64,000 bases of DNA from Anastatus disparis (Eukaryota; Arthropoda; Insecta; Hymenoptera; Eupelmidae), in NCBI GenBank assembly GCA_017163975.1, contig JAFFSR010000084.1, positions 747,501 to 811,500 on the forward strand, given 5' to 3'. Positions 10,607 to 22,010 of this stretch are shown in pieces. Each line of letters starts with the position of its first letter. Positions within the stretch are counted from its first letter, which is position 1. Below the pieces are notes generated by a model. That model had not been told where the DNA came from. It did no database searches and saw only the letters and a program-made list of their open reading frames with translations. The position numbers and the translations under genes are program-made.

Positions 10607-12330
10607 GTCATCCAAAGAAGCTTTCCATGAAACTTTCACGTAATATTTCAGCGGAAGCTTCAATTAGCCTTTCTGTAAGCTTACTGAATCTTTCATTAAT
10701 ATTGCATTATAATATTTCATGTAATCTAAAAGTAAGCTAAACGTGAGCATGAATAATTGGCTAATGAAAGCCTACGTGAAATATTACACAAAATCTTTTT
10801 AAAATCTTACAGCAACCTTTTAGTCAAGCTTCCATGAATGGATCCAGAAAAGTTACATGTAAAATAGTGAGAAAGATCACTGTAAGCTTCCCGAAAGATT
10901 CATCGGCTAGGTAATCGTGTAGGCTTACAGGAAGCTTACTAAAAAGATTCGTGTCATCTTTCATAGAATATTCCGCTAACGTTTAATACAATCTTTCATA
11001 AAAGATAACTGCAAGCTTCCTGAAAGTTTTATTAGTAAGCTTTCGCCAGAAGCCTTCGGAAATTTTTCAAAAGAGATTAATAAAAGCTTTCATGTAATCT
11101 TTTACGGAACATAAAAAAAACTTTCATAGAAAATTAATGTATGTAACGATGGAAGATTACTTGAAGAATTTTTACAACTGTTAAAAACAAGTCGTATTAT
11201 ATGTTCTTTTGTAATCAAAGGATTGATTTTTTTTTTTAAACTATTAATTTTGATAAACAAAAGAGAAAGCCGCATCCCGTGTTGAAAAAAACAATATATT
11301 ATTCGATGATAAAGAACTGATTTTATCGCCCACATAGCATGAAAACTTCCAAGGAAGCTTTCCGTGAAACGTTCATGTAATATTCCAGAGGAAGATTCCA
11401 TTAACCTTTCTGAAAGCTTACTGAATTTTTCATTAATATTTCATTGTGATATTTCATGTAATCTAAAAGTAAATTAAAAGTTAGCAAAAATAAATAAATA
11501 ATAAAAGCTTACGTGCGATGTTTCCTTAACTCTTTTTGCAATTTTATAGTAACCTTACAGGAAAGCTTCCATGGATAAATACGCAAAGGTTACATGGAAG
11601 ATATTGAGAAATATTACTGTAAGCTTCCTGAAAGATTCATCAGTTAGGTAATCGTAGAAGCCTACAGGAAGCTTTCTAGAAAGATTAACGCTTTTCTTAA
11701 TAGAGTATTCCGCTTGTCTCAAATAGAATATTTCATAAAAGATAATTGCAAGCTTATTGAAAGATTCATTAGTGAGGTTACGTCGAAAGCTTTCGGGCAT
11801 CTTACGAGAAAGGTTAATAAAAGCTTTCACGTAATCTTTCATAAAACATTGATGGAACCTTTCATTAAAGAATCATGCAAAAACCACCCACATAGCAAAA
11901 AAGCTTACAAGAAAGCTTCCCATGAGACTTTTATATAATATTCCAGTGGAAGTTTCCATTCACCTTTTCAAAAATTAACATAAGTTTACAGAAAGCATAA
12001 TATAAGTCCAAAAAATGCTTCCTAAATACTAACATGTAATATTCCGTGGAATCTTTTTGCTATCTTCTTGTAACCTTACGCAAAATTCTTAATAAATAAA
12101 TTAGCAAAGGTTTCAAGTAAACTAACTAGAAAGATTGTAGTAAGCTTCCTGAAAGATTCACTAAGAACACTTTCGAGAAGCTTTCGTGAAAGCTTCATGT
12201 AAATATTTAAGGAATATTCCACGAAACGTTAATTAAATCTTGCATATAACATACCTGTAAGCTTCCTGTAAGGTTCATCAGTTAGGTAACGCAGAAAGCT
12301 TCCAGTTAGCTTCCAAGAAAGGTATATGTT
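10607..12330. repeat. AAGCTT-rich tandem field, about 3 long units
   Basis: A mosaic of short phrases such as GGAAGCTT, GTAAGCTTCCTGAAAG and CTTTCATAAAAGATAA, repeated about every 20-40 bp. Long units align at about 10610-11100, 11335-11890 and 11890-12330; for example GCTTCCTGAAAGATTCATC recurs near 10885, 11623 and 12148. A CCCACATAGCA phrase opens the second and third units (11333 and 11887), and its reverse complement closes the field at 13763-13774, so the whole may be one element with subterminal repeats. A fragment of the GAGCAGG TTAA family is inserted at about 11200-11325. Short frames across it are not believable genes. Confidence 0.75.
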
Positions 12331-12865
12331 ACTTTTCAACATTTTATGGGATATTTCTCGGAACGAAAACGGAAATGTCGGTAAAGTAGACATTTTTAAT
12401 CTTCTTTTTATATGGTTTTGAATAATTAATAAACATTTATGTAAATAATAGATTGATTGATAATTAGTTTTATAATACAAAATTTTCTAACTAAAAATTA
12501 TTTTTTTTACACAAAAAAAAATAATTTAGAAATGCGCAATAAATTATTAATAATTTTTTCAATGAAAAATTATATAAAACTGTTTTTTGCATTTAAAAAA
12601 ATTAGATTTATTCTGTAGGATAATTGAAGTATTAATAATTAAGTAAATTAATTAGATATTATTCTACAAAATATTTTTAGTTGTATAAAAGAATTAATTT
12701 TTTAATACAAAAAAATAATCATACTGACCTCTAATTATTTTTAGTAATTATTAATAACTTACTATTAATCAACTCTTTCATTTAATTTTATAAATGCTGA
12801 AAAGAATTTAAAAGACAAAGTTTATGTTACGTAAACTATATAAATAAGAAATAATCAGTGTACGT
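12331..12865. other. AT-rich centre of the AAGCTT field
   Basis: Very AT-rich sequence without repeats of the AAGCTT type, separating the two repeat blocks. No gene seen. Confidence 0.5.
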
Positions 12866-12870
12866 AACAA

Positions 12871-12944
12871 GCGTACCGTAGCGTGATAGGTAGCGTTGAT
12901 GCTTCATAATCTGTAGGTCATGGGTTCGAGCCCCGATCAGGTCG
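12871..12944 (+). pseudogene. tRNA-Met(CAT)-like sequence or SINE head
   Basis: The block has an A-box-like TAGCGTGATAGGTAGCG, an anticodon-loop segment CTTCATAATCTG and a B-box GGGTTCGAGCCCC, in the order and spacing of elongator tRNA-Met. The T stem has three good pairs, but the acceptor stem pairs poorly (about 4 of 7), so a working tRNA is unlikely. It sits in the centre of the AAGCTT field and is followed by T-rich ATGCG(T)n sequence, which fits a tRNA-derived SINE or a pseudogene. Confidence 0.6.
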
Positions 12945-13084
12945 AAAATTTTTCTTGCGTTTTATGCGTTTTTATGCATTTTATGAGTTATATGCGTAAT
13001 ATCGTTAATTATTTACTGTATAAAATTATAATTTGTAAGTTAAATGAACGATAAAATAAATTTATAAAAATGTATCAGATTCTA
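12945..13084. other. T-rich tail after the tRNA-like block
   Basis: Repeated TTATGCGTTTTTATGC phrases, then AT-rich sequence. It may be the body of a SINE that starts at the tRNA-like head; no target duplication found. Confidence 0.3.
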
Positions 13085-13775
13085 GAAACTTAGTAGTTAT
13101 CTTACTAGAATCTATTATTAAGATTTCTTGAAAACTTACTGTAATCCTTTCGTTAAAGCTTCCTGAAAGGTTCCCTAAAATATTACGCAACAACTTTCCT
13201 TAAAATATTTTTGACAATTAATTTTTTCCATACATTTTAATCTTACTGAAAGCTTCTATGAAATCTTCCTTTAAGATTTAAGGGAATCTATATGTAAGAC
13301 TCACGAAAGCTTTATAAATATCTTACTGAAATCTTTTATTTAGATTCCTTGAAAGCTTACCAACGTTTTACGAGAAAGCTTCCTAAAAGGTTCCCTAGAA
13401 GATTACAACAATCTTTCTCGGAATATTTCTGACAGCTAGTTTGTCCCAGACATTTTGAGGTTACTAGAAGCTTCCATGGAAGCTTTTTATAAGGTTTCAA
13501 GGAACACATATGGAGGACTCTAGAAAGCTTTGTAAATATTTTACTGTAATCTTTTATTCAGATTCCTTGGAAGCTTACCATCATCCTTCGGGAAACCTTC
13601 CTGAAAGGTTCCTTAGAAGATTATAACAATCTTTCTCGGAATATTTCTTACAGCTAGTTTGTCCCAGACATTTTAAGCTTACTGGAAGCTTCCCATGAAA
13701 GCTTCCTGTAAGATTTCGAACCTCACACGGAAGCTTCCTGGAAGCTTACAGGAAGCTTACGTGCTATGTGGGTTA
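13085..13775. repeat. Three ~220-bp tandem units, AAGCTT-rich
   Basis: The phrase CTTTCTCGGAATATTTCT followed by CAGCTAGTTTGTCCCAGAC recurs at about 13413 and 13631, with a diverged copy near 13192, giving a period of 218-221 bp. Units are rich in GGAAGCTT. The field ends with GTGCTATGTGGG, the reverse complement of CCCACATAGCA found at 11333 and 11887. Terminal inverted repeats plus subterminal arrays fit a large non-autonomous DNA transposon, but I found no target duplication. Confidence 0.75.
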
Positions 13776-14329
13776 GTAATTACAAAAATTTATAAATAAA
13801 TAATAGTGATGTTTATTTTATAATACTATAGTTTAATTTATTTATAATTTAGTTTACAAAATTTACAATAAATTACAATAAATAAATAAGACTAAGGTAT
13901 TTATTTATGCTATAATTTATGTTATATATTGATACATGTTTAAGAAGACAAAATTGAATTATTGTATTGTGAACATCGCTGTTACTTATTTATTAATATT
14001 TTAAATTATTGCATATATGAAATAATTTATTTAAAAATATTAATTAAAAAAACGAACATACTTAATATACATGTAAAAAAATAGATATCAAAATTTATAA
14101 AAAAAATAGAAAATATAAGAAATATAAATATAAAAAGTACTAAAAACTATTGAAATAATGAAAAAAAAGTTTAAAAAAAGTGGTTCTCTCTACTAGCTAA
14201 GTACTAGTCCAATATCTAGAATAATTTTATGGAACCTTTTTGAAGGCATCCTCTATCATATCAAAAAGGTTTTTCCGATCAATTTCATGAAGAGTTATGC
14301 GTAGACAAACTTAAAAAAAACATACAGAT
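13776..14329. other. AT-rich, no gene seen
   Basis: AT-rich low-complexity sequence. No coding or RNA signal. Confidence 0.5.
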
Positions 14330-14445
14330 TAAATTGATAACTTTCTCTTTTCTTGAAAGCGGTTAAAAATGCTTCCATTTCTTCTCCCACTATTTCATCT
14401 ATTGTTAAGGAAACACCTCTTTTTTTTCTCCCTCTACTTAATTTA
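14330..14445 (-). pseudogene. Short coding-like fragment, unknown
   Basis: On the minus strand a stretch reads GRKKRGVSLTIDEIVGEEM and then EAFLTAFKKRE, with balanced amino-acid content unlike chance AT-rich frames. Stop codons close it on both sides. I do not recognise it. It may be an exon remnant of a mobile-element protein. Confidence 0.3.
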
Positions 14446-14667
14446 TTTTGTATCTGGGTTCAGTAGTGTTCGGTGCTGGGGGCTCTTCTCACGTTTGTAA
14501 TAATAAAGTGAAAAATTCTCGAGCTTCTCGTTATAGTGAGGCTTAGGGCTGAAAGTTATAATCGTTACTCAGTTCTCAGTTCTCAGTTTGCATAAATCAA
14601 ACATCATTCAATCCATATTTTTCTTATGGATGTAGAGTAAGATACTGGGTTATAGAAAACTGGTAAA

Positions 14668-14800
14668 TAAAACTGGGTATAAATATGTTAGCAGATTACT
14701 GCTGGATGATAATGTGAGAAACATCTTCTGAAAAGGGACAAAAACATGTTACAAATTCTCTATATCGATCACTCGAAGAAAAGTGTGTACGAAAGTGTAA
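14668..14800 (+). pseudogene. C-terminal fragment of the LPPLHIKLG-family protein
   Basis: The plus strand reads NMLADYCWMIM, a stop, then ETSSEKGQKH and NSLYRSLEEK. The first part is the same motif as in the minus-strand pseudogene near 2200, so a second copy of that family once lay here. Only the tail remains. Confidence 0.6.
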
Positions 14801-16022
14801 GGCAATTTGAAATATAAAAGAGCGAGAGAGAGAGAGAGAGAGACAACGTTGTCATTTAGCATTCGTAACCTTGACATTGAAATTTCGAACTTTAAGCAAG
14901 TATTGTATTCTTTTAGTTACTACTAAAAACATTAAAATCATGGCGCACTTATTAAAAAAAGCTGAAAACTGTATCTATAGTGGTTCATCAAGGTCACTGA
15001 TTATCAATTTTATGTCAGATTTACCATAGTAGTCTAAGTGAACCTTGGTTTTATGATCGATGATATGGAACACCCTCAAAGTATTATTTGGAATGTTGAT
15101 TTTTTAAAATATCGGTAATTTACCACATAATAATTTATTTCAATAATTTACCACATATACTTCACGCTCACGTCCCCTAGGAGTTGTCTCTTACAAAATC
15201 TGACTTCAAATTCATGATCAGCGACCTCCAGAAACCCTTGGATGGTATTTATAATGTTTAACAACTCTTTCAAGGATTTATAGCAAAATTTTTATAGCGT
15301 TTCAATCAAATTTATGTTGAATTTCGACGGTTCGATTTTTCCATCTTTTAAGCGCCCTACAAAAGGTTAAAATTGCGTGAAAAAAAATATTAAATATACG
15401 ATTATCGATGTATTCTTTTTCGTAGATTTTGATTTTGACGTAAAATAAATCGTACCTTCCTTCATTTCTTTAAGCTTCAAAGAACCAGAAAAAAACAAAA
15501 AAAAATTAGGTTTTTCTATGAAAAACCGCAATCTATACAGACAAAGGCTATATTTTGATTACAAATTCAGGTTCAGCGTCAAAAACTACATAAAAAATAA
15601 TAGTTCTGGTCAAAAGTATAAGCAACTTTTTCCATTTTGTGGGCCTGTATTATGTATACTATGAAAACTAAAAATTTTTAGAATAAAAATAGCATAATTT
15701 GTGATATTACATGCCTTACGATGAGCTCTATATCGATTGTGCCTAGGGATCTCCTAGATAAAAATGCGGGGCCGACTGAAATTATACGGAAAAAATAATC
15801 GGTTTGAATTTATAAAAAGTTTCTTACCTGTGCACATTTGGTTGGTGATTGAAGTAATTCGGAAGTTTTTGGTAGCATCTGTGAATGTGATAAGACTGTA
15901 GAACTTTCCATTCTAAAATAAAATTTCACTAATGATGATCACTGTACAATAAGACTTTTTAAAGAAATGATATATAAATTGATGTAACATGGTTAGTTTT
16001 TTATTTTATTCAAACAGCATGT
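14801..16022. other. Unassigned, no gene seen
   Basis: Contains a short (GA)n run at about 14820-14842. The rest is AT-rich, and I see no frame, RNA gene or terminal repeat that I can support. Confidence 0.45.
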
Positions 16023-16179
16023 CATGACGCCCTCTGGATTTCTAAAATTTTGTTCAAAACTTCAAAAAAAACTTTGATAAAAGTAAAAAAATGGAGTCAG
16101 ATAGTGCCGCCATACGTATAAAGGTTTTCTGAAGGCTGTTTTTTCCCGCATATTTTATTTTTGTATAATAAGAAGAGAC

Positions 16180-17070
16180 TTAGATGGATATTCAAACTTC
16201 CAAAGGGTACCCCCGATAAGATAGTCAAATTTGCCCTGCTCCTGAAATTTTTGTTTGACCTTGTAACTTTTTTTTAGATCGAAAATAAATAGTTTTTGTC
16301 ATATTTGCAGACCACGAGCCCTCTCCCCCTGTTCACGGCATGAAAAAATCACTTTTTCACTATTTATTTTTTTTCTCCGAATCTAGTCGATAAAAAAACC
16401 CCAAGAAAATCATGCTTATAGTTTAAATATACACAAATCTTGTAGAATTTTTTCATAAAGATTTGATAATGCTATATAATCTAAAAAGATGAAAAAAAAA
16501 TTAAAAACCTTCCCATTTTTACGGGAAATGCGGTACAGGGCAAAAAAACTTGTATTTTGTTTAAAAGTACTTGCCTGATTTTTTCAGATATATCTTGAAG
16601 GTGCGCCATAGTGAAAAATGCAAATAACTCATTTTTTTCCACGTTTTTGGCTGATTTTAGCTTATTTGCAGACTTTGTATTATTATTTATATTATGAAAT
16701 TATATTCTAGAACTTTATTTATGAATTAAATTATGCAATCAAGTCAGAAAAATAAGATTTACAAACATTCGCATCATATTTTTGCATGAATCCACATTTT
16801 AGATTAGGTATTTAAACACTTCTTTCATGATTTTGTTGATATTTCACTACCTTATACGTGATGAAATCTTTTGAATATTATATTACTTTAATAAAAGAAT
16901 ATATTTTGATAAATAAGTCATTTTATAGGTATAGCTACATTAAGTACGGTCAAAATATCAGATTACATATGAGTTAATGAATTTATATTTCGTAAGTAAA
17001 ACTTATCAATACAAACAGAATCATGATTTAATAATATGAACCTTGACTTTGACATTTTTAGTAAAAAAAT
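16180..17070. repeat. Left inner arm of the MULE
   Basis: Inverted copy of 39123-40000. Matching landmarks are CAAATTTGCCCTG, CACGTTTTTGGCTGATTTT, ATGATGCGAATGTTTGTAAA (inverted here) and GAATCATGATTTAATAATA. The arms diverge beyond the GGTACCC at about 16205. The left arm then runs to the terminus through a segment also present in the copy at 60747-61224. Confidence 0.85.
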
Positions 17071-17426
17071 TGATTATTTTATATAATTACATTTTTATTC
17101 TTACTTTAAAAGTATAATGATGTTAACCTTTTTATATTGGCACTAAAAATTAAAACCTAAAAATAAATTTACTAAGATACCACTGATAATAAACAATATG
17201 AATACCACATAATATTTAGCCAACAGTGAGAATTAAACGAGTTTTAAGGTTATCGATGATATTAATGACTATATATTATCAAAGGTTTTGGATTTATTAT
17301 CTTCACCTTATACAAATTATAATTCGAATATTTTGCCCTAATGATTTATCGAAAGATCTTAAACTACAATAATAATTATAACGAACCATTTAATATCGAA
17401 TCAATTTTTATTATACAATGTTATTC

Positions 17427-17660
17427 TAGGCTCGAATTCATAGTGATGACTTGAGTATTGAGTATCACTTGGAACTTAAGTATCGTTACTTGAGTATCAG
17501 CTGTTACTTTAATTGAGTGTGACATCTTTACCGACGACTATCATATGTGTGATTTTATATTTCATATAAAAAAATTGAAGTAACAGCTGATACTCGAGTA
17601 ACGATACTTAAGTTCCATGTGATACTCAATACTCAAGTCATGATTATGAATTTGAGCCTA
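17427..17660. mobile_element. 234-bp hairpin MITE, TAGGCTC ends
   Basis: Near-perfect palindrome: TAGGCTCGAATTCATA, GACTTGAGTATTGAG and CAGCTGTTACTT each recur in reverse order. If TA is the duplicated target, the ends are GGCTC. Relatives with the GGCTCGAATTCATA / ACTCAAGT signature lie at 38669-38862 and in the inner regions near 28700, 32500 and 53150. It is upstream of the MULE transposase start and could influence its expression; that is only inference. Confidence 0.85.
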
Positions 17661-17867
17661 ATATTGTAATATAGCACATGAAATAATATTATCGTCTTAA
17701 GGGAGTTCTATCCTTACTACACAAGTCATAGCAGATTATCCGTAGTTCTCATTTGGCTCATTAGGTATGAATATTACATGTGGCAACACTGCAACACTAC
17801 AGCTGTTACGTGCACGTTTGTTCGGCTGTAGTGTGTTGGTTTTTGGTCTTACATTAATACAATCATT

Positions 17868-18176
17868 ATGTCGAGTCCGGAGAAAATTTCACAGAAACAA
17901 AAAGAAAAACCAAAAATGTTTTTTTGGAAAGGTAAGAGAGTGACTGAAAAAATGTACAAAAATCGGTGCCGGCAACAAACAACTGGAAAAAATCTTCGCC
18001 AAGTGTATGGTACCAAAAATGTTGCATCTAACCTAAAAGACAATGACAATAAGTTTTTAGAAGTCGAAGGTCGACGTATTATTCATTTAAAGACACTTGC
18101 AGAACAATTAGTGTGCAAAAAATGTGATAATACTTCATCATTAAAAAATGTCATCAATGAAAATCGCTGTGGATTA
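17868..18176 (+). pseudogene. MULE transposase, first exon (part 1)
   Basis: Opens at ATG 17868 with a lysine-rich start (MSSPEKISQKQKEKPK) and runs 103 codons to the insertion point of the 18177 MITE. The conserved part GRRIIHLKTLAEQLVCKKC then ENRCGL matches the beginning of the Mutator-like transposase domain as I know it from arthropod proteins. The CKKC pair looks like half of a zinc-binding site, completed by CSIC in the next part. The upstream 200 bp has mixed composition and may hold the promoter; no clear TATA box. The frame continues exactly at 19078 when the MITE and one TA are ignored. The ATG is chosen because it is the first in an open frame. Confidence 0.85.
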
Positions 18177-19075
18177 CCCTGGTAGAAATTTGAACATTAA
18201 AAATGGTGTAAACAACAATTTATGACCATTGTCAATAGTAATATTTTGTCATGTCAATATTGGCGAATAAATGGCAATTTTTTGCTGAATCTGCAGAGCT
18301 CAAATTTTTTGGTATATTGGTTAGCATCTTATAGGCAAAAAATGCTAATATAAAAATGTTATTCAAAATTTTTGTATTTAGCCAAAAAAATACGCATTTT
18401 AAGTAAACGGAGAGAAAAAATCAGTAACAGCTATCTAAAAATTAGGTAAACTGTGGACAACTTTTTTTGACTAGTTATATAACTTTTTAGTAATGAGTCC
18501 TTAATTTTTCAGATCATAGGTAAAATCATAACCTCACTTTTGCCACGTGGCGAGAAAATATAGATTAGTATTTATTCACATTCCTTCGTCAATGTTTATT
18601 TTTATTGGAATTTATAAAAATAAAAATAATATTAAATTTTATTAAAATAAAAATATGAAACGCAGTACGAAACGAGTATAAAAATATCGTTTTTTAAAAT
18701 AATAAATGAAAAATTTTATTAATCGTTTAAAAATAACCTCTAACAATCCGATCACAACACAAAATATACGCGCGATATATATTAACAAAAGTGATTCTAT
18801 TAATGATTAATGATAACTTTTAAGAAAAAACCTTAAATGATTCTTAATAGTAATCAATTAAAGCACAATTTGATAGACTCTACTATTAACTATCTATATT
18901 CAAATAATAGTGAATCAGTCTCAACATTTTATTAGCATTTTTTAGCACTATGAAGGTTGAAAAAAACGTTTCATATTAGTTCAAATAATGGCCATAAAAC
19001 ATTCCGATTTTCTGCTCTTCACTTTAAAGAAATGGCCATAAAATGGTAGAAAAAGCGTTTCATTTTCTACCAGGG
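18177..19075. mobile_element. 899-bp MITE with CCCTGGTAGAAA ends, TA target
   Basis: Ends CCCTGGTAGAAA and TTTCTACCAGGG with TA on both sides (18175-18176 and 19076-19077). Inserted in the first exon of the MULE transposase; the frame is restored by ignoring it, which fixes the boundaries to the base. Inverted similarity beyond the ends is weak (ATTTATGACCATT against AATGGCCATAAA). No coding frame. The end fits a consensus shared with the elements at 21771 and 26218. Confidence 0.93.
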
Positions 19076-19077
19076 TA

Positions 19078-19198
19078 GCTTCTTCTTTTTACATTCAATG
19101 TTCAATATGTAAAATAATAAACGTTGTTGATACATATAAGCAGCACCATGCATCTGAGCAAAAAAAACACTTTGATACAAACACGAAGGCTGTTATTG
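19078..19198 (+). pseudogene. MULE transposase, first exon (part 2)
   Basis: Continues in frame as ASSFYIQCSICKIINVVDTY and ends KAVIG at a GT donor (19199). CSIC supplies the second cysteine pair after CKKC in part 1. It is followed by an 89-bp intron (19199-19287, GTAAGT...TGCAG). Confidence 0.82.
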
Positions 19199-19287
19199 GT
19201 AAGTAAATTATAAATGTAAAAAGAATTAGCTTATATGATGTGATGAAATTTATTTATTATATACTTTTTCACGTACGTTGAATGCAG
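19199..19287 (+). other. 89-bp intron
   Basis: Starts GTAAGT and ends TGCAG. Removing it joins KAVIG to MGNTHLNKV in one frame, which is the junction expected for the transposase family. Confidence 0.85.
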
Positions 19288-19480
19288 GTATGGGTAATAC
19301 CCATTTAAACAAAGTTTTGTCATCACTAAACATCCCACAGTTCAATTGGAATACATATAAAACCCATGAAAAAGAAGTAGGAAAAGTCGTTGAAAAGATG
19401 GCTTTTGATAGTTGTTTGTGAGCAGCTAAAAAAGAAAGGCAGTTAACAATAAACAGCGTTGATAAGATGAATGAATTACT
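19288..19480 (+). pseudogene. MULE transposase, second exon, one stop
   Basis: Reads MGNTHLNKVLSSLNIPQ, FNWNTYKTHEKEVGKVVEK, MAFDSCL, then a TGA at 19419-19421, then AAKKERQLTINSVDKMNELL. The content after the stop is still family-like, so the stop is a recent lesion. The exon appears to end at a GTAAAA donor at 19481. Confidence 0.82.
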
Positions 19481-20637
19481 GTAAAATTTAGTTTTAATTC
19501 GAAAATATTAATATTTTAACTATCAAAAAATAATTTGTTTTCTTAAACATAAACAATTAATGTTTTTAAATGAAAATAGAACTATTTTGGTTTAGCACAT
19601 AGATTTCACGTGTTGTAACAAAGTGTTATGCATGTTTCTGCAACAATAATCCATCAAAGAAGCATATGAACTAATGTTGGTCTATATGTTTCTTCGAAGG
19701 ATCTTAAACATAAGAATATAACTGAGGTATATTTAAAAATGTATATTTCTATTTTTAAAGTCTAGAAGTATACAATCTAATCTTGGTCTACGTACTCTTT
19801 CGATGGATCTCAAACATAAGAATATAAGTTTTGTATATTTGAAAATGTATATTTCTATGTTTAAAGTCTATTAAAGAAGTATATAATCCAATCTTGGTCT
19901 ACGTACTCCTTCGATGGATCTCAAACATAAAAATATAAGTTTTGTATATTTAAAAATGTATATTTCTATATTTAAATTCTATTAAAGAAGTATATAATCC
20001 AATATTGGTCTACGTACTCCTTTGATAGATCTCAAACATAAGAATATGCATTTTTTAGTGTACCTTATTTTAAAAAAAGCATTAATAGTATGATTTCATA
20101 TAAAAATTTATAATTGTTTGTATGTTTGAGGAAAAAAATTATTTTTCTGTAAAAAATTAATAATTTCATAAAGAAGAAAAGTATGCTTCTTTTCAATTGT
20201 AATATGTACACATATTTTTTAAGATTAATTTTAAGTTTATGATTTCTATACTACAAAAAATTTGTATTTATACATCGATTTTAGAATTAATTTTATTTTT
20301 ATGCTGCAATGAAAATTATATTCACATGTGATAAATTATAATACGTATACATTTATATTTTGTGAAATTAGTTATAAATTAAGTTTATAATTTTTTAATT
20401 GTAAAAAAATGATATTTATATGTAATACAGATTTTATTTGATAGTATGGTTCGTTCTTTCTTTTATTATTATTCCCAAGGGCCGTCGATATGTAATTCAT
20501 GATATTATTTACCAATAAAAAATTATAAACTTGTCTAAATATATGCAAATAAAAAAGTAAAAAATCCATCCTTCTTTTATTATTCTTTTCATACCCAATC
20601 ACCTACACAATAATTTTATTTTTCCTGATTTGTCCAG
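19481..20637 (+). other. 1.16 kb intron of the MULE transposase
   Basis: Lies between a GTAAAA donor and a TTTGTCCAG acceptor. It joins NELL to the FRNDINVSLEHKV frame. It is AT-rich and contains the 111-bp tandem repeat. Splice sites are inferred from frame and family similarity, not from transcripts. Confidence 0.65.
19654..20045. repeat. Four ~111-bp tandem units in the intron
   Basis: The phrase TTGGTCTACGTACTC with GATCTCAAACATAAGAATAT recurs with TTGG at 19677, 19783, 19894 and 20005, that is spacings of 106, 111 and 111 bp. The first unit is the most diverged. It lies wholly inside the transposase intron. Confidence 0.9.
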
Positions 20638-21770
20638 CTTTCGTAATGATATCAATGTTTCTTTGGAACATAAGGTATGAATCGCTGGATCATTCGATAT
20701 GGGTTGGATTACTCGAGGTACAGGAAGATCGTACGATAGTTTATCAGGCAGCGCTGCATTAGTCGGATATTTTTCAAAAAAAGTATTATCGTACGTTACA
20801 TTAAATCGTAAATGTAAAATGTGTGATCGTGGACATTTAGCTAATGATCACGATTGTAGATTAAATTTTGAAGGCAGTGCCAAGGCAATGGAACCTAAGG
20901 CAGCAGTTCAACTTACTAAAAATAATACTATTTTAAATATGTGTTATATTCAAGTAAGAGTTATTATTGCCGATAACGATGGCAGCTCAATTTGTGCTGT
21001 ACGAAATTCAATAGATTACGAAATCGTAAAGCAAGCTGATAAGAACCACACTAGTAAGGGCGTAGTAAATGAACTTTATAAGTTGAATAAAAAATATATG
21101 GAACTGACGTGTACAGCGATAAAATATTTACAAAAATGTTTTAATTATTGTATATCTCAAAATGAAGGCAATAGTAAAAGAATGGCGCAGGCTATTCGTA
21201 ATATCCCGTACCATTGTTTTAATAATCATAAAAACTATGGTTCATGGTGCACTTACTCTGTAAACCCTACTGTTTACAAGCATAATAGTATTGGCGAAGG
21301 ATTTAAAGATGAAAATTTATTTGTAGCATTAAAATCTTTATTTAATACGTTAGCGAATAATACAAATCGTTTTGCAGCTGGAGCCTCGAGCAATCCAAAT
21401 GAGAGTTTAAATGCCATGATAGTTAGTAAAGCTCCAAAAAGTAGATTATACGGTATGTCAGCATCTGGTGATACAAGAATTGCATGTGCAATTAATAAAA
21501 AAAATGATAGAGAAAAGTATATTGAAAACTTGGCCATAAATTTACAGTTATCTCCTGGAAAAAACACTCAAAATTATTGTCATAAAGTAGATTCAAATTC
21601 AAAGAAAAGATATATGAGATCATTATTACCTACGTTTAAAAAACGACGTTTATTTTTAAGAAAAAGAAAATCTGAACTACGGAATAAAAAAGAATTTTTA
21701 GAAGGACCAACATATAAAACCGATGTAGCGCTTTTGGAAACTGCGGATTTGAAAGTTCCAATAGTAAATA
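20638..21770 (+). pseudogene. MULE transposase, main catalytic exon
   Basis: Begins after the acceptor as FRNDINVSLEHKV, a TGA stop at 20678-20680, then 364 codons open from ATG 20699. Landmarks are FDMGWITRGTGRSYDS, CKMCDRGH, HDCRLNFEGSAKAMEP, VIIADNDGSS, IPYHCFNNHKNYGSWC, SSNPNESLNAMI and SKAPKSRLYG. These match the Mutator-like transposase domain of arthropod proteins. The likely catalytic triad is Asp of DMGW, Asp of ADNDGS and Glu of PNESLN (my inference). The C-terminal 80 residues are basic. The exon is cut after VPIVN by the giant element at 21771, and the same frame resumes at 36686. An ATG start at 20699 would drop the N-terminal zinc-site part, so the true protein is the spliced one. 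Confidence 0.92.
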
Positions 21771-21784
21771 CCCTACTGAAAAAA

Positions 21785-22010
21785 ATAACATGAGATCTCA
21801 CGTGAGATCTCATGTGAGATCACACACGAGATCTAACATGAGATCTCACGATTGAAAATGAAACGAGATCTCATGTACCGCAAAATTTTATTTTTCCTGA
21901 TGCCCGATCTCACGTGAGATCTCATGTGAGATCACATGTGCGAAAAGTATAATTTTTCCCGATACCCGATCTCACATAAGATCTCACGTGAGATCTCATG
22001 TGCAAAAAAA
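21785..22010. repeat. Subterminal GAGATCTC palindrome array, left end
   Basis: About a dozen copies of GAGATCTCACGTGAGATCTC-like palindromes (BglII site AGATCT alternating with CACGTG or CATGTG) sit just inside the left terminus. They are broken into groups by short CGAAAAGTATAATTTTTCCCG-like spacers. The same arrangement occurs inverted at the right end. Short frames rich in RSHV across it are artefacts of the repeat. Confidence 0.9.

Noticed and set aside
10607..12480. Frames of 74-99 codons in the AAGCTT field
   Set aside because: They occur on both strands of a tandem repeat and differ between units through indels.
12871..12944. Functional tRNA-Met gene
   Set aside because: The acceptor stem pairs at only about four of seven positions, and it lies in a transposon-like repeat field.
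21785..22010. CRISPR array
   Set aside because: Repeats are palindromic, contiguous and variable in spacing, without unique spacers of fixed length; the DNA is eukaryotic.
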